A stretch of 58,392 nucleotides of DNA from contig JAKSIK010000015.1 of NCBI GenBank assembly GCA_024398835.1, positions 1-58,392 of the forward strand, given 5' to 3'. Under the pieces are notes generated by a model. The model was not told where the DNA came from. It made no database searches and saw nothing but the letters and a program-made list of their open reading frames with translations. Made by a program: the position numbers and the translations under genes. Source of the DNA: Fibrobacter sp. Its GTDB lineage: Bacteria; Fibrobacterota; Fibrobacteria; Fibrobacterales; Fibrobacteraceae. This document shows, piece by piece, positions 42,301-51,516 of the stretch (position 1 is the first letter of the stretch; every line of letters starts with the position of its first letter).

Positions 42301-44077
42301 CACTGCCAGACGCATTTTGAACAGCAACCACTGGGACAGAGACGTTTTTTACAGCAACCTTTTCAAAATAAACGGACTTATTATTCCAAAGATTCATAAA
42401 CATTCCAACAATGCCACCAGCAAATGTGGAGTTTACATCCTCAACAACGGAAATAGAGCCCTCAAAAACATCATTTTCATATATCATTCTTGGAGCAAGA
42501 ACTTCTGTTCCGCCATTTCCATCCACATCTGCCAACCCTACGAAACCGCCCACAAAAACGCTATCTACACCAAATGCCTTGGATGATATGTTGACGCTAG
42601 AAGTGTCATAGCTCAAACCATGGCCATTCCACGTAAACAAAGCTATGCCGGCAAAACCACCGAGGTATAGATTAACGTCATCCGTTTTCGTTCCCACAGA
42701 AGAAAGATTTCCATCAACAAGAATCTGTCCCTCAGCACTAGAACGACTAAATGTAGGGAATGAGGCAGAATCCGCATTACCGCCATTAATTCTTCCAAAA
42801 TAACCAACTATGCCACCCGCAAAATATTTCTGATTGATGTTGGGAATCACCGTATCCTTCAGGTCAATATTCACATGGTTGTTATCGAACAACAAAGAAG
42901 AACCCAGAGGAGGATCGCTACGACCCACCAAACCACCCACAAAGACACTATCAGATGCCGCACCACGGATATAGACATTTGCAGTGATATTTTGTATGGT
43001 CAGCTTACCCACATCACGGGAATCTCCAAAAATGTTAGTTTCACCAAACAAACCACCCATGGCACTACCACCATATAGTGTTGTGGAGGAAGCAGAAGAA
43101 GCGGAAACACCTTCTTTGGTAAGATTAACGTTCTCTATCGTCACTGAATATTCACTTGAATTACTGCTACCACTACCGGCATAGGTATACATTCCAGCAA
43201 CGCCACCTATTGCAGACGGAGTATTAGCGGAAGTGGAATCGGAAATATTAACATGAACAGAAAGATTCTTAAATGTCACATGGTGAGCAGCACCGGCAAT
43301 GCCACCTAAGAAGACAGAGTAGCGGCTTGCCCACATCATGGGGTTATGATCACTGGCAAATGCCTTTCCCGCAAAGTTTGCAGCCCCACCCGAAAGTTCG
43401 AGTTGATTATTCACAAAAACATCATCCGTTACAACAAATCCTTCCACCGTAGATGAGGATATATAACCTGCAACGCCACCTGCAAGCGGAGCCTGAATGG
43501 TCACATCCGATATGGTTCCAGATCCAATGTAGGACATGTTGATATTTCCAGCCAACACACCAACTGGGTAATAATCCGTACCCGCTGTTGCAGGATTTCT
43601 TCCAGTTCTAGAATCCTTAATGACTATACGGGCATTGGCAAATTTAATGTTAGTGACCTGTTTGCCATCGATGGACTCAAAAAAACCAACCGGAGCGGTC
43701 ATTGCCCCATCTTTCAAATCTTTTTCATAGCACAAATTCTTAATGGCGTAGCCATTCCCATCGAAGGTCGCATTAACACCCGTAGAAAATTGCAAAGGCG
43801 TATGATTGGAATTACAATGGCCATCAGCTTTCAATTCGCCCAAATCAATGTCAGAACCAAGTTTTAAAGGAAGCGAAGAATTGGGATTTGACCAATAGGT
43901 ACTAACAAGATAATTTAAGTCATCATTGCAATAAGTGCTTGATCCAGCAGTACAGCTACCAGTCTGGCTGAGATACATGCCATCAAAACCTTGCCAAAGG
44001 CTATAAGTGGCCCAAGCGCTAGAGCCACAGGCCAAAATGGCAAATACAAGCAGAAGTCCAAATTTAAGGTTTTTCAT
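39341..44077 (-). CDS. Giant surface protein with GLUG-like and InlB-type repeats and a C-terminal sorting domain
   Basis: 1578 residues; signal peptide ends near SSAWA. Residues about 130-730 carry about a dozen GLUG-like motifs (GGIAGAAH, GGLFGETN, GGLVGRSD, GGIVGYFG, GGFVGLAD, GGIVGMFM, GGLFGNLN), suggesting a beta-helix stalk. Residues about 790-1065 hold four InlB/MucBP-like repeats; two are near-identical (YTYSFGGWNPEIVAV, YTYSFGGWNTDVVAV). A linker SSSSSIEPESSSSSVE follows. The C-terminus (GVYFLRVKVGSQMTSAKFLVK) resembles type IX secretion sorting domains. Probably a cell-surface adhesin. Confidence 0.8.
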   Translation of the reverse strand: MKNLKFGLLLVFAILACGSSAWATYSLWQGFDGMYLSQTGSCTAGSSTYCNDDLNYLVSTYWSNPNSSLPLKLGSDIDLGELKADGHCNSNHTPLQFSTGVNATFDGNGYAIKNLCYEKDLKDGAMTAPVGFFESIDGKQVTNIKFANARIVIKDSRTGRNPATAGTDYYPVGVLAGNINMSYIGSGTISDVTIQAPLAGGVAGYISSSTVEGFVVTDDVFVNNQLELSGGAANFAGKAFASDHNPMMWASRYSVFLGGIAGAAHHVTFKNLSVHVNISDSTSANTPSAIGGVAGMYTYAGSGSSNSSEYSVTIENVNLTKEGVSASSASSTTLYGGSAMGGLFGETNIFGDSRDVGKLTIQNITANVYIRGAASDSVFVGGLVGRSDPPLGSSLLFDNNHVNIDLKDTVIPNINQKYFAGGIVGYFGRINGGNADSASFPTFSRSSAEGQILVDGNLSSVGTKTDDVNLYLGGFAGIALFTWNGHGLSYDTSSVNISSKAFGVDSVFVGGFVGLADVDGNGGTEVLAPRMIYENDVFEGSISVVEDVNSTFAGGIVGMFMNLWNNKSVYFEKVAVKNVSVPVVAVQNASGSAEAITSVGGVCGWCSSVNSATLLSVIGDVVVSGSAAQDSVMVGGLFGNLNTSSRQISTRNTFTRGNISAPAEGFSRAGYLAGMVSAADSFAVEYNYHYGKSDEVASVGYFNCYNNDLTAVWMNDPAHPLYSAKYNIRNGASTSLDANKNGTQVVTAMQTASFAGFMNTAQTPYVWTFEKDMNDNFPFFVDATHAAVSPDSVQSYTVYFFDADEKTLLNMQTVQRGEDAIPPSDPVRTGYTFIGWKGDYKNVSGQVNVIAQYKINTYVVKFMLGTEVLQESAIEYNVMPTSPSVKVPAKTAEYTYSFGGWNPEIVAVSDTATYTAIIDSVKNKYLVTFKNGETVLQSGEIEYGVIPTAPSVTLPANTAQYTYSFGGWNTDVVAVTEAATYVAVIDSALNSYKVTFVDYDFVTVLDEQVVFYGASAKAPAEPTRESVGGIAYTFEKWSEDFSVVTGNMTVVAVYGSSVIPSSSSEEPESSSSSIEPESSSSSVEFVKIVEPRIEQSGNAIRLTFGTNNFDVTNKTSARVVVLGDEGVYMDTVLTDSITDAAARGEWVLSPAPIGKFTVKLVLAGDVAADSCEKDFTVSGEIEVQPRSWQMIALSALDMAALRDKDDAAFYWWDEVNPIGDYWQYRAYEESAEYNETQGFWYGTKDGNPLKLKAETPTQDAEIVWELDNRYSGWNLVANPHGWYVNMQDAEKCDAEFWRWNPVTAEYETVAILAPYEAIWAKVNAPTTCRISSAPDFSIAMEGAEEPETLAKKALAKSSKGMDWSLRAVLADASGKKDSWNVIGSGNGANMEEPPAGMGDHVNLSIVEGKSRFAKFVKAAAESYSWNMEVNASSARDGFLSFEGMETLAAKGMKVFVTVDGKTTEMTNGKSVPVSLKKDSKTVTVQVSKSAPVVSSNALKGLHAVQQGGSLQIGFTADGMNGTQGLVQLVGVNGKIAATSKFTAVGGANLVTVAAPKSGVYFLRVKVGSQMTSAKFLVK

Positions 44078-44239
44078 AGAACCCTCTCATCCGATTTTAC
44101 CCATAAAAAATACTTTTATATGGCATTTTTGTATGTGATTTTGAGCAAAAACGGGGCTTATTGTGACACAGCACACGGGGGTTTTATGTGAGCAGGGCTA
44201 CATTGTGACAAGCCTCACTCACAAAAGCCGTTCTATACG

Positions 44240-45070
44240 CTAATCTTCTTCGTTTTCGCGGTCAAATTCGGCAGCGACATTACCATAAATCGCCACCAAG
44301 CGGACGCCGTCCAAAGTCAAATACGGGTCATAAGTGTCAATACATTTTGTATGACCCACCACCATTTTTCCCCAGCCACCCGTGGCAAAAACAGGCACAT
44401 TTTTCACCCCTAATTCCGCCTTGATTTTTGCCACCAGAGTTTCAAGTTCTGCCATAAATCCGTACATCAATCCAGAACGAATAGCATCGTCCGTATTGTC
44501 CGCAATGACCTTACTTGGCCATTCGATGCTCACCGGGAGGAGCCTAGCCGCTTTTTCGGTCAACACGTCCAAACTAGCAGAAATTCCCGGAATAATCGCG
44601 CCACCCGCAAAGCCACCATTTTTCATCACATCAAAGGTGGTTGCCGTACCCATATCCACCACAATGGCATTTTTATAACCACGATTGCGGAGAGCTATAA
44701 TGTTGCAAAGGCGGTCTGCGCCAAGGGTTTTCGGATTGGGGTATGCTATAGGGCAATTTAAGCAGTTATCAGAATTTACCACCTGCACCGGGCGTTTGAG
44801 AAGCGCCTGCAAAGCCTTTGTCCACGGGCGTTCCAAGACAGGCACCACCGTAGAAAGACCTACATAATTAATCTTTTCCGGCTTAATATCAGAAAAACGG
44901 ATAAGTCCGCCAATGCGGTTCATCACCTCATCGCTAGTGGTTTCCTTGCGTGTAGTAAGGCGCCAGTGATCCACCACTTTATCACCCTTATAAATGCCCA
45001 AAACAGTATGGGTATTCCCCACATCCACCACGAAGGAATAAGGCTGCGATGTCTGCGATTTCTTAGCCAA
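44240..45070 (-). CDS. coaX: Type III pantothenate kinase
   Basis: 276 residues. VVDVGNTHTVLGIY (phosphate-binding DxGNT), TLGADRLCN and VVDMGTATTFDV are the CoaX signatures. It phosphorylates pantothenate, the first step of coenzyme A synthesis, without the feedback inhibition seen in CoaA. Two bases downstream of the nadC stop on the same strand, so co-transcribed. Confidence 0.92.
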   Translation of the reverse strand: MAKKSQTSQPYSFVVDVGNTHTVLGIYKGDKVVDHWRLTTRKETTSDEVMNRIGGLIRFSDIKPEKINYVGLSTVVPVLERPWTKALQALLKRPVQVVNSDNCLNCPIAYPNPKTLGADRLCNIIALRNRGYKNAIVVDMGTATTFDVMKNGGFAGGAIIPGISASLDVLTEKAARLLPVSIEWPSKVIADNTDDAIRSGLMYGFMAELETLVAKIKAELGVKNVPVFATGGWGKMVVGHTKCIDTYDPYLTLDGVRLVAIYGNVAAEFDRENEED

Positions 45071-45072
45071 TT

Positions 45073-45936
45073 CTATATCCTCATGGAAATGTCGAGAGCC
45101 TTCACGCTATGGGTGAGAGCCCCTACAGAGATGAAGTCCAGACCCAAGTTTGCAATTTCTTTCGCACGCTCTAACGTCATATTGCCAGAACCTTCCACTA
45201 GGCACTTATCACCGCTTTCCTTGATGATTTTTAGGGCTTCTGCCATCATTTCATTACTCATGTTATCCAGCATGATGACATCTACGCCCTTATTCAAAAG
45301 CAAGCGAAGCTGGTCGAAGTTTTCCACCTCCATCTCCACCATCAAATTCTGCGTGTTGTTCTTGCGAACAACCTCCAAAGCCTCAAGAACACCGCCGGCA
45401 GCAGCAATGTGATTGTCCTTTACCAAGACCATATCAAAAAGGCCCATGCGGTGGTTGCTTCCGCCACCTACACGAACGGCATACTTCTGCAAAGTACGGA
45501 ATCCTGGAACCGTCTTTCGCGTATCAAGAACCTTGGTCTTTCCGCTTTTTAGCACTTCCTGGAAGGTATGAGCAACGGTCGCCACACCAGAAAGCTGCTG
45601 AATGAAGTTCAATAGTGTGCGCTCCCCCGTCAATAGTTCGTGGGTAGTTCCATCCATCTCGGCAATCAAATCGCCTTTCTTGACCACATCCCCATCTTTT
45701 TTATGGAGGGTCACCTTGGCATTGGCCTTCAATTCCTGAAAAACAAGTTCAATCACAGGGAGCCCCGCCAACACGCCATCTTCCTTGGCAATGAGGCGAG
45801 CGTGTTGCTTTTGATCTGCAGGGATCGTCCATGCGCTAGTTACATCTCCCGTACGCACATCTTCCGCCAAAGCAAGGCGAATCATAGTCAAAGCATCTTC
45901 TTTCGGGAAAACGGGTGTGGAATTATCTCCGTACAT
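45073..45936 (-). CDS. nadC: Nicotinate-nucleotide pyrophosphorylase (quinolinate PRTase)
   Basis: 287 residues. LAEDVRTGDVTSAW, LLTGERTLLNFIQQLSGVAT, TRKTVPGFRTLQKYAVRVGG and MLDNMSNEMM match NadC. It converts quinolinate and PRPP to nicotinate mononucleotide in NAD synthesis. AAGG box upstream. Upstream DNA (45957-46031) is a long AT-rich inverted repeat. Confidence 0.93.
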   Translation of the reverse strand: MYGDNSTPVFPKEDALTMIRLALAEDVRTGDVTSAWTIPADQKQHARLIAKEDGVLAGLPVIELVFQELKANAKVTLHKKDGDVVKKGDLIAEMDGTTHELLTGERTLLNFIQQLSGVATVAHTFQEVLKSGKTKVLDTRKTVPGFRTLQKYAVRVGGGSNHRMGLFDMVLVKDNHIAAAGGVLEALEVVRKNNTQNLMVEMEVENFDQLRLLLNKGVDVIMLDNMSNEMMAEALKIIKESGDKCLVEGSGNMTLERAKEIANLGLDFISVGALTHSVKALDISMRI

Positions 45937-45956
45937 AGTTAAAACCTTCGGTTAAT

Positions 45957-46031
45957 TATGAATTATGAATTATAAATTATAAGATTTTCAAATGAAGCGT
46001 CCCTTAAATATCTCGTAATTCATAATTCATA
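45957..46031. repeat. AT-rich inverted repeat between nadC and the sugar transferase gene
   Basis: Arms TATGAATTATGAATTA (45957-45972) and TAATTCATAATTCATA (46016-46031) are exact reverse complements 43 bases apart. Same AATTATGAATTA family as the repeats at 56438-56622. It may terminate the upstream transcript. Confidence 0.7.
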
Positions 46032-46047
46032 CCTTATAATTGTAAAA

Positions 46048-47499
46048 TTACTGAGCGCCTTTGCCCGTTAAAACCACATAAACCGTACGCACAAGAATCT
46101 GAAAATCCAAAAGCAGGCTCATATTTTCGTAATAGTACATATCATAATTCAACTTTATCTGAACATCTTCAATGCTGGTATCATAGTGATGCCGTACCTG
46201 AGCCCATCCCGTAAGACCAGGCTTCATTTTCAAGCGACTGATGTAGAAGGGAATCTGTTCTCTCAGCTTTTCAATAAACACTGCACGTTCCGGCCGCGGA
46301 CCAACCATGCTCATATCACCTTTAATCACACACAGCAACTGCGGGAGTTCATCTATTCGCGTTTTCCGCAAAAAATGTCCAATGCGCGTAATGCGCGGGT
46401 CCTTCTTCGTGGCCCACTGCGCCCCAAATTTTTCAGCATCAGTACGCATGGTCCGGAATTTGTAAACCGTGAAAGGTTTACCATAAAGGCCTATGCGCTC
46501 CTGCGAATAAAAAATCGGTCCATGGTCATCCAGTTTAATCGCAATTGCAGCAAGCAACCCCACAGGGAATGCACATATTCCAATAAATCCTGCTACCGCC
46601 AAATCCATCATCCGCTTTATACGCACTTGCCATAGGGGCATGGTAAAGGCAAAAAGTTCATGAAGTTCAAAGCCATGTACCAAATTGGATTTAAAATTTC
46701 CTGTAATCACTGGGCAAAGTTCGGGGACAATATATATGTGTATCGGCAAATCACACAACCACACCAAAACTCGCATGATTTCTTGGGGAGAGGAGCTTTC
46801 ATGAGCAATAACAATGCCAAACACATGATGCTTTTTCACCAACTGCGACAAATCAGAATACTTTCCAAGGACTGGAACTCCTGCAAAATCATGGGCCATG
46901 ACTTGATAATGCTCATCAACAAATCCAATGACTCGCTGCCCTACTTCTGGAGCTTTTCGCAAAGCATCTGCGATTTTTTGACCAGCATCTGTTGCTCCAA
47001 GGATAAGAACGTTATTAGCTCCATAACCATGGCGCAAAAGTCCCCGCAGACAAAGGTAGACTCCCATTCTAAAGGCTGCAGTTAGAACTAATACCGAAGC
47101 TCCATAAATAAAAATCCAAGGGAAACGGGAACCATACATGTAACCGCTTCCAAGGGAATCCCCTGCAGACAACTTGCTAAAAAATTCCGAACCAAACAGT
47201 CCTAAAATTATAAGCAGTACACCAACCACCACTGCCCGTAGGACACGCAAAATCTGATGTGTTCTAGAAAGCAGCAACCATGAACGATAAAGTCCGGTAA
47301 TCGTAAACCACACAAGCCAAGCGATATTCAATGCGAGGCCTATATGTAAATACAAATTTATGGGTTTACTAGGGTCATACTTGTCCGCAATCCACCCACT
47401 ATGGAACTGCACCCAATATGCCAAGACAAAGCATATAGTCAAGGCAATAAAGTCCGAAAGGACTACGAGTACCCGTTCAAGAGTGGTTGCGCGAATCAT
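46048..47499 (-). CDS. Polyprenyl-phosphate sugar-1-phosphate transferase (WbaP/WcaJ type)
   Basis: 483 residues. Four to five N-terminal membrane helices, a CoA-binding-like central domain (VLILGATDAGQKIADAL), a further membrane segment and the C-terminal catalytic domain: YKFRTMRTDAEKFG, DELPQLLCVIKGDMSMVGPR and KPGLTGWAQV. It starts exopolysaccharide or O-antigen units by moving hexose-1-phosphate onto undecaprenyl phosphate at the inner membrane. TATTTT lies 7 bases before the ATG. Confidence 0.9.
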   Translation of the reverse strand: MIRATTLERVLVVLSDFIALTICFVLAYWVQFHSGWIADKYDPSKPINLYLHIGLALNIAWLVWFTITGLYRSWLLLSRTHQILRVLRAVVVGVLLIILGLFGSEFFSKLSAGDSLGSGYMYGSRFPWIFIYGASVLVLTAAFRMGVYLCLRGLLRHGYGANNVLILGATDAGQKIADALRKAPEVGQRVIGFVDEHYQVMAHDFAGVPVLGKYSDLSQLVKKHHVFGIVIAHESSSPQEIMRVLVWLCDLPIHIYIVPELCPVITGNFKSNLVHGFELHELFAFTMPLWQVRIKRMMDLAVAGFIGICAFPVGLLAAIAIKLDDHGPIFYSQERIGLYGKPFTVYKFRTMRTDAEKFGAQWATKKDPRITRIGHFLRKTRIDELPQLLCVIKGDMSMVGPRPERAVFIEKLREQIPFYISRLKMKPGLTGWAQVRHHYDTSIEDVQIKLNYDMYYYENMSLLLDFQILVRTVYVVLTGKGAQ

Positions 47500-47527
47500 C
47501 TCAACGAAAATACAAAAAAGGTATCTT

Positions 47528-48817
47528 CTAGACGAGGAACCGAATTACCTGGCTCTTTTCCACAATTTCTGGAAGCGCGTCAATGGAATCAACAGCCTTC
47601 GCCGCCTTACAATCCTGAATCTTTTCCGTAATGACCACAATAGACACCTTACCCGGATCCTTTACATTCTTCTGAATGATGGATTCAATGGAAATGTCGT
47701 TTTCAGCCAAAATTCCCGTAATCTTCGCCAGCACACCACAAGCGTCCTTAGAGGTGAAGCGGAAGTAATAACGGGCACTAGTTTCAGAAATAGGCACCAG
47801 ATTGGCAGAATTTTCCACATTGAACCAGCCCATGGGGAGCGCCGGACGCTTACCCAAATCGGTGGATCGAGCCAGAGAGACCAAATCCGCCACAACAGCC
47901 GAAGCCGTAGGAAGACGACCTGCACCAGCACCCGTCTGGAGTGTTTCGCCAAGGTTATCGCACTGGAGGAACACAGCATTCAGCACGCGATTCACGCTGG
48001 AAAGCAAGTGATCCTGCGGAACAAAGCACGGATGGACACGAGCATCCACGCGGTCACCATCACGGTGATAAATGCCCAAAAGCTTAACGGTACAGCCAAG
48101 TTCCTTCGCGATGGCGATATCCTGAGCCGTAATCTTGGAAATTCCAGTCACATGAATTTTCTCAAAATCCACGCGATGGCCGCTACAAAGGCTTGCCAGA
48201 AGGGCAGTCTTATGGGCGGAATCAATGCCTTCGATGTCAAAAGTAGGGTCAGCTTCTGCAAATCCCAGTTTCTGAGCATCCTTCAACACAACATCAAAAT
48301 CCAGGCCTTCATCGGCCATACGGCTGAGAATGTAGTTGCAAGTTCCATTGATGATGCAGCTCAAATGTTCCACAGTGGAGCCCAGCAAACCTTCCTGAAG
48401 GCTGCGAATAATGGGGATACCACCGCCAACGGCAGCTTCAAATAACACGTGGAGACCTTTTTCTGCAGCCAAGGGGAAAATTTCATGGCCGTACTTGGCA
48501 AGGAGCGCTTTATTCGCGGTAACCACATGCTTACCAGAATTAAGAGCGGCGAGAATCCACTTGCGAGGCATATTGTAGCCACCAGCCAGTTCCACCAGCA
48601 CATCGATGTCGGAGCCCGCAATCATAGCATCTGCATCTGTCGAAACCTTATATCCTTTTGCTTTATAGGGAGCAACTTCCTCTTCCGACTTGGCGCAAAT
48701 GCAGGAAAGTTCCAATTCAACGCCCAATTTTTCCTTGTATTCGGCAATCTTCTGTTCCAAAATCTGGATGACGCCACCACCAACGGTGCCTGTGCCAATC
48801 AAGCCAATACGTAACAT
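47528..48817 (-). CDS. hom: Homoserine dehydrogenase
   Basis: 429 residues from the ATG at 48817 (GGAG 6 bases upstream). NAD(P)-binding GTGTVGGGV at the start, catalytic-domain signature GLDFDVVLKDAQKLGFAEADPT, and a C-terminal ACT domain (YYFRFTSKDACGVLAKITGIL) for threonine feedback. It reduces aspartate semialdehyde to homoserine in Thr/Met synthesis. Not fused to aspartokinase. Confidence 0.93.
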   Translation of the reverse strand: MLRIGLIGTGTVGGGVIQILEQKIAEYKEKLGVELELSCICAKSEEEVAPYKAKGYKVSTDADAMIAGSDIDVLVELAGGYNMPRKWILAALNSGKHVVTANKALLAKYGHEIFPLAAEKGLHVLFEAAVGGGIPIIRSLQEGLLGSTVEHLSCIINGTCNYILSRMADEGLDFDVVLKDAQKLGFAEADPTFDIEGIDSAHKTALLASLCSGHRVDFEKIHVTGISKITAQDIAIAKELGCTVKLLGIYHRDGDRVDARVHPCFVPQDHLLSSVNRVLNAVFLQCDNLGETLQTGAGAGRLPTASAVVADLVSLARSTDLGKRPALPMGWFNVENSANLVPISETSARYYFRFTSKDACGVLAKITGILAENDISIESIIQKNVKDPGKVSIVVITEKIQDCKAAKAVDSIDALPEIVEKSQVIRFLV

Positions 48818-48947
48818 ACGCATCTCCATTAAAAATTTTACGGGGCAAAAAGTAGTAATTACGAGTGTTCGTGACCTGAATAAATCTGTATTTAGCCCAA
48901 ATTCAATGCAAAAATCACCCTTTTTAGCCCCTTTTGCAAAAGAATAC

Positions 48948-48953
48948 TATATT
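48948..48953 (+). promoter_or_regulatory. TATATT -10 box, 7 bases before an ATG
   Basis: Upstream of the sugar transferase start at 48961; predicts a leaderless mRNA. Confidence 0.5.
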
Positions 48954-48960
48954 GTTACTT

Positions 48961-50133
48961 ATGGAACAGGAATCCGTAAATCCAGCCATCAGCTCCATTC
49001 TTTCGGAGCAAAAGCTGAAGAATATCGTTTACCCCGCACGACTTTTCCGGGCGAGGCTTAACGAAGAGATGCAGCGTGCCAATCGCACCCGCAAACCTTT
49101 CCTGTACATCAAAATTTACGCTCATCAGTTTGATATTTTCGGGTGGGCGCGGCCGAGCCAAATTGTGGAAAAGACCTGGCGAGTCAGCCTTCTCACCATG
49201 TTCTCCCACCTCCGCTTTATCGATGTAATCGGCTACCTGACAGATGGGAACGGAATTGGGATTATTCTACTCAATTCTGACTTATCCACTCTGGAAAGCA
49301 TCCGAAAAGAAATTCTGCACAAATTAAACGATGCAGGACTCATCCAAGCTTTGCGTTTTAAGCCAAGAAAGCCTATTTTCAAAGCATATCTTTATTCTGG
49401 TTTGCAGGAAAAAGAAAACCTTGAAATGGCAAAGAAAGTGAAAGACTTCAACGCTATGAGCGGCAGTTTCTTCTCCCTCTCTCGTCTGAATCTAGATCAC
49501 ATTTGGACTCATCCCCATAAGATCCGCTATCGCCATATTATCAAACGAACGGTAGACTTCGTAGGAGCCGTTCTTGGCGTCATCATTCTTTCTCCTATAC
49601 TGCTATTTTGTGCCATAGCCGTAAAAATTAGCGATCCCAAAGGTCCCGTCATTTTCAAGCAAATTCGCGTTGGGAAGAACGGTCATCATTTCGTAATGTA
49701 CAAGTTCCGTAGCATGTATGTGGATGCCGAGGAACGCAAAAAAGAGCTGATGGCTTTGAACGAAACCGGCGGAAAGACCTTCAAGATGAAGAACGACCCC
49801 CGCATTTACCCCTTCGGACGTATTTTGAGGAAATTCAGCCTTGATGAACTCCCTCAGCTGTTCAACATCATCTTGGGAGATATGTCTATTGTGGGTCCCA
49901 GACCGCCACTTCCTGAAGAAGTAGCGGAATATGAACCTTGGCACCGCATGCGCCTTTCCGTCACTCCCGGACTTACCTGCATATGGCAAGTGAGCGGTCG
50001 TAGCAACATCTCCTTCGAAGGCCAGATGCGCCTAGATAACGACTACATCCGTCAGGGCGGAAAAATCGCTGACGACATCAAGCTCATTTTGAAGACTTTC
50101 AAGGTGGTTTTCAAAGGCGATGGAGCCTACTAA
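48961..50133 (+). CDS. Bacterial sugar transferase with N-terminal regulatory-like domain
   Basis: 390 residues. The first about 170 are cytoplasmic and resemble a degenerate GGDEF/PAS-like fold (no active motif). One membrane helix (FVGAVLGVIILSPILLFCAI) precedes the catalytic domain: YKFRSMYVDAEERK, DELPQLFNIILGDMSIVGPR, TPGLTCIWQVSGRS. It links sugar-1-phosphate to undecaprenyl phosphate. Second such enzyme within 3 kb, on the opposite side of hom. The start at 48961 follows the TATATT box. Confidence 0.85.
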   Translation: MEQESVNPAISSILSEQKLKNIVYPARLFRARLNEEMQRANRTRKPFLYIKIYAHQFDIFGWARPSQIVEKTWRVSLLTMFSHLRFIDVIGYLTDGNGIGIILLNSDLSTLESIRKEILHKLNDAGLIQALRFKPRKPIFKAYLYSGLQEKENLEMAKKVKDFNAMSGSFFSLSRLNLDHIWTHPHKIRYRHIIKRTVDFVGAVLGVIILSPILLFCAIAVKISDPKGPVIFKQIRVGKNGHHFVMYKFRSMYVDAEERKKELMALNETGGKTFKMKNDPRIYPFGRILRKFSLDELPQLFNIILGDMSIVGPRPPLPEEVAEYEPWHRMRLSVTPGLTCIWQVSGRSNISFEGQMRLDNDYIRQGGKIADDIKLILKTFKVVFKGDGAY

Positions 50134-50199
50134 TCCACCCGTCTATCCCCTAATTTTACTATCTTTGTGCCCGAAAAAATCTTTATAGGACACAAAAAA

Positions 50200-51495
50200 A
50201 TGAATTACAATCCTCTCGCTGAACAGTTGAATGCAGAACTCTCTGCCAATGGTTGCAGCGTATTTGGCATGCTTTCCGAGCAAGGCAAGGCCATATTCTT
50301 CCCCAGCAAAGGCATTCTTGGTCAGGGCGCGGAAGCCAAAGGCTCCGAAATCAACGCCACCATCGGTACTGCTCTGGAAGACGACGGAAGCCCCCTCACA
50401 CTCCCCTGTGTGCAAAAGTCCTTAAACCTCCCGAAAAACGCTTTTCTTTATGCTCCCAGCTATGGTAATCCGGACCTGCGCAAAGCCTGGAAGGAACAGA
50501 TTATTCGTAAGAATCCGACCCTCAAGGATAAGGAATTCAGCAACCCCGTTGTAAGTTGCGCTTTGACCCACGCCATCAGCTGCGCCGCCTACCTGTTTTT
50601 GGATGCCGGCGACGAGGTGATTATTCCCGATTTGTACTGGGACAACTACGAGCTTGTTTTTGAGAATGGCCGTGGAGCAAAGATTTCCACCTTCAACACC
50701 TTCAAAAATGGTGGTTTTGACACTGAAGCCTTAAGGAACGCTCTCGCTAGCGGAAAGACCTCCAAAAAGGTAGTACTTCTGAACTTCCCTAACAATCCTA
50801 CCGGCTACACAGCAACAGAAAAAGAAGCCGCAGAGATTGCGAAGATTCTCACTGAAAGCGCCACTGCCGGAAATAAGGTGGTGGCTCTGCTGGATGACGC
50901 CTACTTTGGACTGGTCTACGAAGAAGGCGTAACAAAGGAATCCCTTTTTGTAAAGCTCGTGGATGCCCACGAAAACCTGCTGGCAGTAAAGCTGGACGGC
51001 CCCACCAAGGAAGATTATGTCTGGGGTTTTCGCGTCGGCTTCATGAGTTTCGGCTTCAAGGGCGCTACGGCAGCCCAGTTGAAAGCCCTGGAAAGCAAAG
51101 CCGCCGGCATTGTCCGCGGAAATATTTCCAACGCACCTAGCATCAGCCAGAAGATTCTCTTGGCTGCCTACCAGAGTGAAGAATACCTGAAGGAAAAAGA
51201 AGAGAAGTACAACACGCTCAAAAAACGCTTCAACATCATCAAGGAAGTGCTAGCCAGCCATCCGGAATACAAGGATGCCTTTGAAGCCATGCCCTGCAAT
51301 AGCGGTTACTTTATGTGCGTTAAGCCCAAGGGAGTAGATGCTGAAGAACTCCGTAAAGTGCTGATTTCTGACTACAGCACTGGAACCATCGTGCTTTCTG
51401 GCCTAGTTCGCCTAGCCTTCAGCGCGGTCCCCGCCGAAAAATTGCCTAAATTGTTTGATAACATTTATAGTGCCATCAAGAAGATGACGAAGTAA
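50200..51495 (+). CDS. Class I/II aminotransferase (PLP-dependent)
   Basis: 431 residues from the ATG at 50200 (AGGA upstream). Motifs: APSYGNPDLRKAW, NFPNNPTGY (Asn that contacts PLP), LLDDAYFGLVYEE (Asp/Tyr) and GPTKEDYVWGFRVG with the Schiff-base Lys. It transfers amino groups between an amino acid and a 2-oxo acid; substrate unresolved (aromatic or aspartate type). The 21-base gap to gltA suggests one operon, so it may link TCA intermediates to amino acids. Confidence 0.85.
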   Translation: MNYNPLAEQLNAELSANGCSVFGMLSEQGKAIFFPSKGILGQGAEAKGSEINATIGTALEDDGSPLTLPCVQKSLNLPKNAFLYAPSYGNPDLRKAWKEQIIRKNPTLKDKEFSNPVVSCALTHAISCAAYLFLDAGDEVIIPDLYWDNYELVFENGRGAKISTFNTFKNGGFDTEALRNALASGKTSKKVVLLNFPNNPTGYTATEKEAAEIAKILTESATAGNKVVALLDDAYFGLVYEEGVTKESLFVKLVDAHENLLAVKLDGPTKEDYVWGFRVGFMSFGFKGATAAQLKALESKAAGIVRGNISNAPSISQKILLAAYQSEEYLKEKEEKYNTLKKRFNIIKEVLASHPEYKDAFEAMPCNSGYFMCVKPKGVDAEELRKVLISDYSTGTIVLSGLVRLAFSAVPAEKLPKLFDNIYSAIKKMTK

Positions 51496-51516
51496 TAAAC
51501 GGGAAACGGAGGTTTC

